Assembly: GCF_013389365.1 (NCBI RefSeq)
Contig: NZ_JACADJ010000001.1
Span: 1-64,000 of the forward strand
Direction of reading: 5' to 3'
DNA: 64,000 bases
Source: Desulfobacter latus
Lineage (GTDB): Bacteria > Desulfobacterota > Desulfobacteria > Desulfobacterales > Desulfobacteraceae
The notes beneath the pieces are model-generated. The model saw only the letters and a list, made by a program, of their open reading frames with translations, had not been told where the DNA came from and did no database searches. Below are positions 56,603 through 64,000 of the stretch, piece after piece (the first letter of the stretch is position 1; every line of letters begins with the position of its first letter). Made by a program: the position numbers and the translations under genes.

Positions 56603-57544
56603 CTATTTAAGTGAATTAACAATAAGCAGGGTGTTTTCCCGCATCATGCCGATATAGGTTTCAGCGGCAGATCCTTTGGGCCCCATGGAATCCGAGTAAA
56701 GTGTACCGCCTATTTTAACCCCGGTTTCCTTGGCGATTTCCCTGATTTGTTTAGGGTTGATGGTGGTTTCCACAAAAATGGCCGGGGCGCCTGATGCCTT
56801 GATGGACTCGATCACTTTGCGCCTGCGTTCCGGGGTGATGCCGGCCCCGACTTCGGCACCGGTGGACCATCCCACAGGGGCGATGGATAAAAAATCATTT
56901 TGTTCGTTGAGGCGGTATTCCCGGCAAAAATAGTTAAAGGCATCATGGGTGGTGACCAGAATTCGCTGCTGGGGAGAAATGACATTGATCTGTTCTCTGA
57001 TCCAGGCGTCCAGCACCCGAAGCTGCTGCAAAAAAAGTTTGGCCCTTGCCCGATAAAGTGCTTTGTTCCCAGGGTCCAGAGCAATGATGCCCCTGGTGAT
57101 GTTATTGACGTACACAGCCACATTTTTTGGCGAAAACCAGGCATGGGGATCGGGGATGGACTGGCCGCCTTGACTTATGGAAAGTGCCTGGATACCGTTG
57201 GTGGCCGTGATCAATGGTTTCTGGGCATCTTTGGCCAGGGTGCTCATCCAGTTCTTTCCTTCCAGGTGAAGGCCGTTTTCAATGCACAAATCTGCACCAA
57301 GCACGATCTGGACATCATTCGGGGTGACGTTATAGGTATGGGGGTCAGCCCCGGGCGCCAAAATGCTTTTGACTAAGGCCTGGTCTCCAGCCACCTGGCG
57401 TGCGAAATCGGCAATCTGGGTGGTCGATGCCACGATTACCGGCTTTTTTAATTCAGTCGCGCCTGTGAAACCTGTAGAAAGTATGATTAAGTTGAACATT
57501 AGAAGAAAAAACAACAGTGCGTATTTTTTGAACAGAAAATTCAT
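56603..57544 (-). CDS. Metal ABC transporter substrate-binding protein (ZnuA family)
   Basis: A 313-residue periplasmic protein with a signal peptide ending near GFTGATE. Cluster A-I family features: the metal ligand His in PGADPHTYNVTP, another in IPDPHAWFSPKNV, HDAFNYF and the acidic ligand in the C-terminal YSDSMGPKG region. It lacks the His-rich loop of many zinc-specific ZnuA proteins, so Mn or Fe is also possible. It is the first gene of the four-gene uptake operon. Confidence 0.85.
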   Translation of the reverse strand: MNFLFKKYALLFFLLMFNLIILSTGFTGATELKKPVIVASTTQIADFARQVAGDQALVKSILAPGADPHTYNVTPNDVQIVLGADLCIENGLHLEGKNWMSTLAKDAQKPLITATNGIQALSISQGGQSIPDPHAWFSPKNVAVYVNNITRGIIALDPGNKALYRARAKLFLQQLRVLDAWIREQINVISPQQRILVTTHDAFNYFCREYRLNEQNDFLSIAPVGWSTGAEVGAGITPERRRKVIESIKASGAPAIFVETTINPKQIREIAKETGVKIGGTLYSDSMGPKGSAAETYIGMMRENTLLIVNSLK

Positions 57545-57576
57545 AACACTCTCCCCAATTAAATTGAAGCCTTAAA

Positions 57577-57597
57577 TTTTGAATATTATATCTAAAA
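57577..57597 (-). promoter_or_regulatory. Imperfect 21-bp palindrome upstream of the metal importer
   Basis: TTTTGAATATTATATCTAAAA has arms matching at 8 of 10 positions and lies 33 bases before the binding protein start. Position and AT-rich symmetry fit a metalloregulator operator, but it does not closely match Fur, Zur or MntR consensus. Confidence 0.3.
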
Positions 57598-57810
57598 TCA
57601 AATTAAAGATTACATTAACATTTTCGAAAACATGATCCTACCTTAAAGATTTTGAGTAAAATCTGTTTGAGTTGTTTGAAATGATTAAATTGGGTGGATT
57701 TACCCATATAACCATTTTTCTGAAATGGTATATTAGGTCCATGGTTCTTATTTTTATTACAACCTTCCACAATGACACCAATATTTAACCCCATTTGAAA
57801 GGAAGTTTTC

Positions 57811-58239
57811 ATGACAGATAAATCCAAAGACCGTGTAAGTGAAGGAAAAAACTACCGCCAGAGTATGATGGATAAACTATCCGTTGAATCCAGCCAGGTG
57901 GAAAACTGCCGGCCGGAAGAGGGAAAAAAGATGTATGTTGATAAACTCGAAGCCCGTATCGAATCCTTGAAATCCATGCTGGACGATATGACGGAAAAAA
58001 GCCGACATATAGAAGGGGATCTCAGGACAAAATTTGACCGCGATAAAGAGGAAGTAAATTCCCGGATCCAGAGTCTGAAGGCCGGTCTTTCAGAAATCCG
58101 TGAGGCCGGCGGCACAGCCTGGAAAGAGATGAGTACCGGCATATCAAATGGGAGGCGGTTCCCTTTATGGAATTCATCTAAACGCGGACCCTGCCAAATT
58201 AAAGGCCGGGACCGCAAGCGTCCCTTTCCAACCATTTAG
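57811..58239 (+). CDS. Unidentified coiled-coil protein
   Basis: A 142-residue protein. The central part (about 38-100) is a heptad-rich coiled coil (KLEARIESLKSMLDDMTEK, IQSLKAGLSEIREAGGTAWK) as in small stress-related coiled-coil proteins of deltaproteobacteria. The last ~32 residues (SNGRRFPLWNSSKRG...) do not look like the family's usual end and may be a frameshift product. GAAAGGAAG precedes the ATG. Function unknown. Confidence 0.55.
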   Translation: MTDKSKDRVSEGKNYRQSMMDKLSVESSQVENCRPEEGKKMYVDKLEARIESLKSMLDDMTEKSRHIEGDLRTKFDRDKEEVNSRIQSLKAGLSEIREAGGTAWKEMSTGISNGRRFPLWNSSKRGPCQIKGRDRKRPFPTI

Positions 58240-58847
58240 GGCCATGGGCCGAACCAACCTTAAAATCTTTACCGATATAAAATAGGCTGCCGGAATCCGG
58301 TGGCCTTCGGTATCTTCAACTTCAAAATTGCCCGCTCGTGCTTTTTATCCTAATCTTTTTGAACATACACAAAAACACCCCTTGATCATTGTTTCGGTCA
58401 CGTATTGGCTAGGCGGATTCCAGTTCTGTCCTGTTCGAGAACGGATATGGAATCCGCCCCTGCAGTTTGGATCAAATAATGATTAAGGGCAAGGGCAAGG
58501 GCAAGGGCAAGAAAAAAGCAAGCAGGAAATTTTATTGGCTTCATATATAAATCGGAATTGCTATCGGCATCGGAATCGGGATCGAAAAAAGAGGGATTCG
58601 ATGCCGATGCCGATTCCAAGAGGCCATCTTGGCCAAATTTAGAATTGCTGTAAAATAGTTGACAATAGAATAAAATACGCCTACTACACCGATAATGCGA
58701 ATGTTAATATAACAATAACACCGTCCCGGTTTAATCTGCATGAAGCAACAGCAAGAAACAACATATTTTGAGGATTAAAAATTTTTTCCAACGCCGAAGT
58801 TGGGCAAATTAACAAAACATTAATCATCGAGTGAAAGGTTTCAACTC
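58240..58847. repeat. 600-bp intergenic region with simple hexamer repeats
   Basis: It contains a (GGGCAA) run of about four units (58486-58511) and two blocks of degenerate hexamers, CGGCATCGGAATCGGGATCG (58565-58584) and GATGCCGATGCCGATTCC (58600-58617), which form an inverted pair. The minus-strand frame over them (58398-58619) encodes alanine-leucine repeats and is not a gene. The remainder is AT-rich with no other signal seen. Confidence 0.7.
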
Positions 58848-59372
58848 ATGACCGTTATAATTACAGCTGCCGTATTTATCATAGCGCTAGTTTTATTCAA
58901 CCTGATCATCAGGCGGATGAAAGCGCCAAAAGTTTCATCGTCTTTTTATAAAGAACAGTCCTCCCCGCCCCCTGAAAAAAAAGATCCGGGTGCTGATTTC
59001 AAGGAAATTCTTGATACCCTGATCAAGCTGAATCTTTTGATCCGGACCGATCGTGATTTTTCCATGGATCTGATTTTAAAAATAGAATCCATTATTGACG
59101 ATCTTAAAGCACTTATTCCGGATATGATTACCCGTTATCCGGGGGAGACCTTGACCTATGAACTTAAAAAAATCGGGGCGACCCACCTGTTTAAAACCGT
59201 TAAAGAGTATCTCGACCTCTCCTCTAACAGCCGGCAGACCCAAAGGCCGGCGTTTGAGAAAACCATTGAAAGTCTTCATGACGTATGCAAAAGATCCCGA
59301 CAGATTGTGGACAATAACGAAATTGCAGAATTTAAAACCATGGCCCATTTTCTTGAGGGTAAATTTTCATAA
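58848..59372 (+). CDS. Unidentified membrane-anchored protein ahead of telA-like gene
   Basis: A 174-residue protein with one N-terminal transmembrane helix (IITAAVFIIALVLFNLII), a proline-rich linker and a helical cytoplasmic domain. No family is recognised. It is 12 bases before the TelA-family gene and begins the operon. An accessory membrane factor for the TelA protein is the simplest inference. The start is the only sensible ATG, with GAGTGAAAGG about 14 bases before. Confidence 0.55.
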   Translation: MTVIITAAVFIIALVLFNLIIRRMKAPKVSSSFYKEQSSPPPEKKDPGADFKEILDTLIKLNLLIRTDRDFSMDLILKIESIIDDLKALIPDMITRYPGETLTYELKKIGATHLFKTVKEYLDLSSNSRQTQRPAFEKTIESLHDVCKRSRQIVDNNEIAEFKTMAHFLEGKFS

Positions 59373-59384
59373 AGGAGAAAACCT

Positions 59385-60617
59385 ATGTCCAATTTGGCTC
59401 AGGAACTTGCCAATGTGGCCGGCCAGGCCAAAGCACCTGTATTAGCAGAAGTTACACAAGCATCAGGGCAGGGTGCGCTTACTCCTGTCCAGGCCCCCAC
59501 TCAGCTGGTGCCGGTTCAGCCCGGGCACCTTGCTGTTGAAGATATCAAGGCCCTTGAAGATAAGGCCGAGGCCTTTGTGGCAAAGGTTAAAACAGACCCG
59601 TCGGACTGGCAGCTCGGCAACTTTGTATTTTCCCTGGGCCGGGAAATCATGGAAAAAACCCAGACTCAGGTCTCCCTTTACGATCGGAAGATGGGCTCGG
59701 TACTGAAAAATGTGGCTGTTGAGGATAGTTCGCCTGTGGCAAAAAATATCCTGGCCATTAAAACCGAGCTGGACAAGGTCAACCCCACTGTGGTGGCAAG
59801 AACGGAAATACCTCTGCCTAAAAAGGTGATGGGGCTTTTCACCCGCACCGTAAACCGCCTGCCTAAAGGAGATGAGATCCTGCGCATCATTGCCGAACGT
59901 AAGGAAACCGTGAACTCCACCATTGACGGCATCCGGGACCACCTGCGCAACGAGGCGGACCAGGTGGCTTTTGACGCGGCGGAACTGTCCCAGATCTGTG
60001 ACGCTTTAAAAGAGATCCAGCCGGCCCTTCAGGAACACATTTACCTGGGGCAGTTGATCTGGCAAAAACTCACGACCCACCTTGATACAGTGGACGATCC
60101 CCGGGTCAAAGAAGCCCTGACCACCCTGACATCGGATTTGGCCATGGCTGTTGTGGACCTGCAGACCATTGACAACTCCAATCTTCAGACCCGGTTCGGC
60201 GGAGAGATGATGGTAAGAAATTCACATCTGGTCCAGCGCCTGGTTCAACGCACGGACATGATCCTGGCCACGGCCGTGAAAAACGCCCTGGCCGTGCGGG
60301 TGGCGGCGGAACAGCAGATGGATGCCTTGAAACACCTGGATATGGTCCAGCAGGCAGCGGCCGAGACCATGACGGATACGGCCAAGGTTATTGGCGATGC
60401 TGCGGTCAAGGGCGCAAAGATGAGCCAGAGCATGACCGTGAATATTGAAGCCCTGGAAGAGGCATGTAACACCTATGAGCAGGCATTTGAGGCCTATACG
60501 GCCATTTCAAAGGAGACCATCAGCATTGCGTCCCAAAGCGCCAATGCCCTGGGCGTTATGAACGACCGCTTCAGAGCCAGAACAGATGCATTAACGTCAA
60601 GGCGTCAGGAGAATTAA
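59385..60617 (+). CDS. TelA-family (toxic anion resistance) protein
   Basis: A 410-residue cytoplasmic protein of the TelA/KlaA family (PF05816): LPKKVMGLFTRTVNRLPKGDEILRII as neighbouring segments, IDGIRDHLRNEADQVAFDAAEL, and the C-terminal NIEALEEACNTYEQAFEAY. The family is linked to tellurite and other stress resistance though the mechanism is unknown. AAAGGAG lies before the ATG. It is followed by a 3-base gap to the next gene. No ter genes are seen in the window. Confidence 0.82.
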   Translation: MSNLAQELANVAGQAKAPVLAEVTQASGQGALTPVQAPTQLVPVQPGHLAVEDIKALEDKAEAFVAKVKTDPSDWQLGNFVFSLGREIMEKTQTQVSLYDRKMGSVLKNVAVEDSSPVAKNILAIKTELDKVNPTVVARTEIPLPKKVMGLFTRTVNRLPKGDEILRIIAERKETVNSTIDGIRDHLRNEADQVAFDAAELSQICDALKEIQPALQEHIYLGQLIWQKLTTHLDTVDDPRVKEALTTLTSDLAMAVVDLQTIDNSNLQTRFGGEMMVRNSHLVQRLVQRTDMILATAVKNALAVRVAAEQQMDALKHLDMVQQAAAETMTDTAKVIGDAAVKGAKMSQSMTVNIEALEEACNTYEQAFEAYTAISKETISIASQSANALGVMNDRFRARTDALTSRRQEN

Positions 60618-60620
60618 ATT

Positions 60621-61259
60621 ATGATATCCGTTTCCGAACAAAAATCCTTTGATCAGCGCTTTTCCCTGATCCGCACCCTGGCTCCGGACAAGGTGTTGTC
60701 CCGGGAGGAACAGACCCGTCTGACGATCATGGATGCCGGGGTGGGTGACTTTTTTAGCTGTTTTGGCAGCACCTATTTCATCCAGGAGATCAACACATAC
60801 CAGGAGGCCAGCGAGGATTATTCAAAGCTGATGGACTACTTTGTTACCGAATTGACCTGCCTGTGCCTGGAGACCGGCGCGGTGGGCCATTTTGAATGGG
60901 AAATTGATGATGAATTAGAGGTAAGTATCACCCTGGACCAGACCAAATTCAAACGGCTGACCGATGATCAAGGCGAGCCCATTGATGAAGATGATCTGGA
61001 TCAGATCGTGGCGGATGAGGACCGTATTGTCTATGCCGGGGAAACCTTTGAATATGACGATGACTGGGCTGCTGTGTACCGGCGTGACGGTAAGGAAGAG
61101 CAGGTTTACATGTATGAATTTGTCAATGATCGCGCGTCTATGTTTCTCACCATTGAGGAGTGGCAGGACGGGGATAAAGAGGAATATCGGATTTATATTT
61201 CCAAACCTGTGACCCCGGCGGAAGTAACTTTGATTTCCAGAGGGGAAGGCGAACCATGA
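60621..61259 (+). CDS. Unidentified acidic protein (possibly DUF4178/DUF2491-like)
   Basis: A 212-residue soluble, strongly acidic protein (net negative, many D/E, e.g. EIDDELEVSITL, DEDDLDQIVADED). The second half, with WAAVYRRDGKEEQVYMYEF and EEWQDGDKEEYRIYIS, has the feel of DUF4178 or YjfK (DUF2491) proteins found next to DUF350 and polyamine-synthase-like genes, but I cannot confirm it. Translationally coupled to the lipoprotein gene by an ATGA overlap. Confidence 0.55.
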   Translation: MISVSEQKSFDQRFSLIRTLAPDKVLSREEQTRLTIMDAGVGDFFSCFGSTYFIQEINTYQEASEDYSKLMDYFVTELTCLCLETGAVGHFEWEIDDELEVSITLDQTKFKRLTDDQGEPIDEDDLDQIVADEDRIVYAGETFEYDDDWAAVYRRDGKEEQVYMYEFVNDRASMFLTIEEWQDGDKEEYRIYISKPVTPAEVTLISRGEGEP

Positions 61260-62629
61260 ATGGCCTTATCCTGTGTGTTAAAACAGAACCAATATTCACA
61301 CGCGTGGTTCTTGTTTTGTTGGCGTTGATTTTTCTGACCGGTTGCGGCCAGGGACTTTCCGATGCAACCAAAACCCAGGCCAAAGCAGTAAAGCAGAACC
61401 TGAAAGTCACCCGGGATTTCATCGAATCCCAGAAAAAAAAATATGACCATCTGTCGGCGTCCCCTGAGTTTTCTGCCATGGCTGAGTATGCGTCCAAGGA
61501 AAAATGGGACACGGCATTTGCCAATGCCGGCGCCACCCTGGCCCGGGCCCGCCAGGTGTATGATAAGGGGTTAGACGTCACCCTCAAACAGGACAACCCC
61601 GAAGGCGAAGCCCAGGCACTGGTCCAGATCAAGCAGGTCAATGCGGTAATCCGGGAAGCTAAAAATCAGGCAACCGCGCCCTTTAAACGTGTCCGCAGGA
61701 TCAAGGCCGCCATGACCGGGGTCCAGGCCATGCAGAATTCGGCCCTGGCCGCGGCAGATACCATCCTGTCAACGGTGCAAGGTCTGGAACAGGGGCCTGT
61801 GGCCAAGGCAAAGGAAAAATTTCCCGGCTCAGAAGACAAAATCACGGCCCGGTTTGCCCCGTTTTCCAAAATGGCGGATGAGACAAAGACCAATGCGGAT
61901 ATTGTAAAAGCCCAGTATACTGCCCATACCGCAGGGAATGCCGACTATGCCGCCTTTGTCACGGCAGCAGATGCCATTGAGCAGGCAAAAAAGACCCTTG
62001 CCAAGGAGGGATCAATGTTTGAAAAGGATATCGACCAGTTATACCGAAGTTATACCAAGATCCTTGAAGACATGAAGGTCGAGTCTCTTGGAAGTACCCA
62101 ATTCAAGTATTTTCATAAATACCTGAAGGAAGAGAACGGGGAAACCTCGGAAACCGGCTGGGAAGTGGTGAATGCCTCTTTTTATGAACAAAACCTGGAA
62201 AATTTGGGCATGGCGATTTTGTCCAAACCCTATGGTGAGTTTGAACCCGATTTCCAGGCCGCCCCGCCCGGCATGGCCTATGTCGGCAATCCTGAATACG
62301 GGGAATGGAAACAGGATGAAAGCGGTAACCGTTTCTGGTCCTGGTATGGCAAGTATGCCTTTTTTTCTCACCTGTTCTTTTTTCCACCCCATTATTATTC
62401 CTATGGATCATGGAACCGGTGGAACAGGGATTACAGATATAAAAAACCCTATTATGGTCAGACCCAGACAGGACGCACTTTTGGCTCCCGGGGGACCCGC
62501 ATGAAACAGTCGCCGCGGTACCAGAACAGCACCTTTTCAAAAACCGGCGGATTTAAAACCGCGTCAGCCTCGGTAAGGGGGCGTGCTTCAGGGCTTCGGG
62601 GGGGCGGTCCCAAATCAAGAGGGAAATAA
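61256..62629 (+). CDS. Predicted lipoprotein in the TelA/DUF350 operon
   Basis: A 457-residue exported protein. The signal ends in a lipobox LTGC (Cys30). The mature part has a long helical region (about 35-270), a middle domain, and a C-terminal tail rich in Tyr, Arg and Gly (YKKPYYGQTQTGRTFGSRGT, then SGLRGGGPKSRG) that resembles tails of outer-envelope proteins in DUF350-type clusters. Family not identified. It overlaps the acidic protein gene (ATGA) and precedes DUF350 by 12 bases. Confidence 0.65.
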   Translation: MNGLILCVKTEPIFTRVVLVLLALIFLTGCGQGLSDATKTQAKAVKQNLKVTRDFIESQKKKYDHLSASPEFSAMAEYASKEKWDTAFANAGATLARARQVYDKGLDVTLKQDNPEGEAQALVQIKQVNAVIREAKNQATAPFKRVRRIKAAMTGVQAMQNSALAAADTILSTVQGLEQGPVAKAKEKFPGSEDKITARFAPFSKMADETKTNADIVKAQYTAHTAGNADYAAFVTAADAIEQAKKTLAKEGSMFEKDIDQLYRSYTKILEDMKVESLGSTQFKYFHKYLKEENGETSETGWEVVNASFYEQNLENLGMAILSKPYGEFEPDFQAAPPGMAYVGNPEYGEWKQDESGNRFWSWYGKYAFFSHLFFFPPHYYSYGSWNRWNRDYRYKKPYYGQTQTGRTFGSRGTRMKQSPRYQNSTFSKTGGFKTASASVRGRASGLRGGGPKSRGK

Positions 62630-62641
62630 GGAGAACAAGTT

Positions 62642-63532
62642 ATGGACTATACAGAAACCTTAATCAGTATGGGGCAGGGGGTGTGCTATGCCCTGGTGAG
62701 CATTTTATTTATTTTTATAGCCAAAAAGCTGGATGACTGGCGGACCCGGGACTTTGATGACGATCGCCATATTGATGACGGCAATCTGGCCGTGGGGTTA
62801 AGACGGGCAGGGCTTTATCTTGGCATTGCCATCGGCATGACCGGCGCGCTGTCAGGGGAATCTGCAGGGTTCCGGACCGATATGCGCTATCTTTTGATTG
62901 ATGGTGTCCTTGTTACAGGCTGTCTTTTCATTTCCCGGTTCATCAACGATTTTGTCATGATGGGCCATATCAACAACGACCGGGAGTGCATAAAAGTATT
63001 TACCCTTGGAGACGGGCGCACCACGACAGGCAATACCGCCCTTGGTATCGTGGAGGCCGGTATGTATATTGCCACCGGCTTTATTCTCAACGGCAGCATG
63101 TCCGGCGGCGGGGGCGGTTTTTACCAGTCCCTGGGATCCGCCCTGGTCTTTTTTGTTCTGGGGCAGATGGTACTCCTGGTTTTTGGCCTGGTTTATGAAA
63201 TGATCTCCTCTTTTCACGTCCGGGATGAAATCAAGCAGAACAATCCGGCGGCAGGCATTGGTCTGGCCGGTATTCTGGTGGCCCTGGGCATTATTCTTAA
63301 AAGCAGTCTTTCGGGTCCTTTTACCGGGTGGATAAATGATATTGTCGGATTTTTTGTTTATACGTTATTGGGTATGATTCTGCTGCTTGGATTCAGTGTT
63401 CTTGTGGACCGGTTTCTTTTGCCTACCACAAATATTGCAACGGAGATCAAAGCGGATAAAAATGTTGCCGCCCTGGTGGTGGTCCAGGCGACCATCATTG
63501 CCGTGGCGCTGATCATTGCCCATGCCGTCTGA
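62642..63532 (+). CDS. DUF350 membrane protein (two repeats)
   Basis: A 296-residue integral membrane protein with two homologous halves, each containing several hydrophobic helices and the DUF350 pattern (VGLRRAGLYLGIAIGMTGA in the first, AAGIGLAGILVALGIILKSS in the second). E. coli YjfL is a single-unit relative. DUF350 genes occur beside ATP-grasp and polyamine-synthase-like genes in proposed peptide/polyamine-modification operons. AAGGAG precedes the ATG, and the next gene starts within its last codons. Confidence 0.8.
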   Translation: MDYTETLISMGQGVCYALVSILFIFIAKKLDDWRTRDFDDDRHIDDGNLAVGLRRAGLYLGIAIGMTGALSGESAGFRTDMRYLLIDGVLVTGCLFISRFINDFVMMGHINNDRECIKVFTLGDGRTTTGNTALGIVEAGMYIATGFILNGSMSGGGGGFYQSLGSALVFFVLGQMVLLVFGLVYEMISSFHVRDEIKQNNPAAGIGLAGILVALGIILKSSLSGPFTGWINDIVGFFVYTLLGMILLLGFSVLVDRFLLPTTNIATEIKADKNVAALVVVQATIIAVALIIAHAV

Positions 63533-64000
63533 TTTATCGGGAAGCGCGCGGGCATCCGGGCGCTCCCGGCTCAACACGGCCTCGGCCCTGCTGTGCCTGT
63601 GCATGTTTGCATCCGGGGCCTGCGGCATCATCCTTGAATATATCCAGGCAAGCCTGGCCGCCATGATCCTGGGCAATGCCTTTGAACAGTGGGCCATGGT
63701 GATCGGCCTGATGATGTTCTGGATGGGATTCGGCAGCCTGATCCAGGCCGGAATTTCCAAGGAACGCCTGGTACATGCCTTTATCGGCATTGAAATTGCC
63801 CTTGCCCTTGCAGGGGGGTATTCACCCACACTGACCTATCTGTCCTACGGATATACCAGCCACTACAGCCTGGTACTCTATTTCTTCGTATCCGTGATCG
63901 GCATTCTCATCGGCCTTGAAATTCCGGTGATCATACGGATCAACAACGATTTTTCAAAGGAGTTGTCCACCAACCTGGGCAATATCCTGTCCGCCGATTA
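63522..64000 (+). CDS. Polyamine aminopropyltransferase-like protein, N-terminal membrane part (partial)
   Basis: An open frame from ATG 63522, overlapping the DUF350 stop by 11 bases, runs past the window end (159 codons visible). It encodes multiple membrane helices with SGACGIILEYIQASLAAMILGN, MMFWMGFGSLIQAG and ELSTNLGNILSADY. This is the membrane N-terminus of spermidine-synthase-like proteins that carry a C-terminal SpeE domain, here beyond the window. With DUF350 and TelA it suggests a polyamine-related envelope stress system. Confidence 0.75.
   Translation, partial: MPSDLSGSARASGRSRLNTASALLCLCMFASGACGIILEYIQASLAAMILGNAFEQWAMVIGLMMFWMGFGSLIQAGISKERLVHAFIGIEIALALAGGYSPTLTYLSYGYTSHYSLVLYFFVSVIGILIGLEIPVIIRINNDFSKELSTNLGNILSAD

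Noticed and set aside
58398-58619. Minus-strand ORF rich in Ala/Leu and Asp/Ser
   Set aside because: It is produced by hexamer simple repeats and has no coding character.

Overview
The window looks like chromosomal DNA of an anaerobic Desulfobacterota bacterium, most likely Desulfobacterales. This is inferred from gene content and protein style only: a glnD-glnB-glnA operon, a FadN-like/thiolase beta-oxidation pair, two glutamate dehydrogenases, a DUF2868/DUF3482 pair, and moderate GC with GC-rich coding regions. No rRNA or species marker is present. Two tRNA genes are visible (Thr-CGT and Glu-CTC).

Region 1 (1-8.9 kb) is an accessory segment shaped by IscB elements. The window opens inside the 3' end of one iscB element. 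A second element, complete but without tnpA, lies at about 6.25-7.87 kb and splits a reverse-transcriptase gene that has also lost its middle. A 48-bp remnant of the same left end sits between an ABC exporter gene and cobS. Removing it on paper restores an ATGA stop/start overlap, so nucleotidyltransferase - ABC exporter - cobS - cobT - RT was probably one operon.

Region 2 (9.0-14.9 kb, minus strand) is a lasso-peptide type RiPP cluster: RRE protein (B1), leader peptidase (B2), HprK-like kinase, B12-binding radical SAM enzyme and lasso cyclase (C). The nucleotidyltransferase and exporter of region 1 are the accessory genes that usually go with paeninodin-like (kinase-containing) lasso clusters. 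No convincing precursor gene was found. A 57-codon frame at 8422-8595 is a weak candidate.

Region 3 (15.3-24.3 kb) holds a GAF protein, a large 115-kDa-class glutamate dehydrogenase, a LuxR-type regulator with a 10-G tract at its ribosome binding site, gdhA, and an unusual receiver/PEP-synthase-like fusion. Region 4 (24.7-40.6 kb) is mostly housekeeping: CorA, a large MscS channel, beta-oxidation genes, a toroid protein with an acyltransferase, DUF2868/DUF3482, tRNA-Thr, an HD-GYP sensor and TatA.

Region 5 (40.8-47.6 kb) is the nitrogen operon glnD-glnB-glnA behind a good sigma-54 promoter and ended by a strong terminator, followed by a lytic transglycosylase, tRNA-Glu, a MITE-like palindrome and a RAYT transposase remnant. 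Region 6 (47.8-57.5 kb) has a P-type cation ATPase, two small unknowns, a HEAT/SEC-C protein, and a metal ABC importer whose permease is fused to a DtxR-like domain. Region 7 (57.8-64.0 kb) is a TelA / lipoprotein / DUF350 / polyamine-synthase-like operon that runs off the window.

Repeats tie the regions together: a ~80-bp repeat in inverted orientation at 8.9 and 54.0 kb, a REP-like palindrome at 8.7 and 29.3 kb, and two nested ~100-bp palindromes at 33.0 and 47.1 kb.
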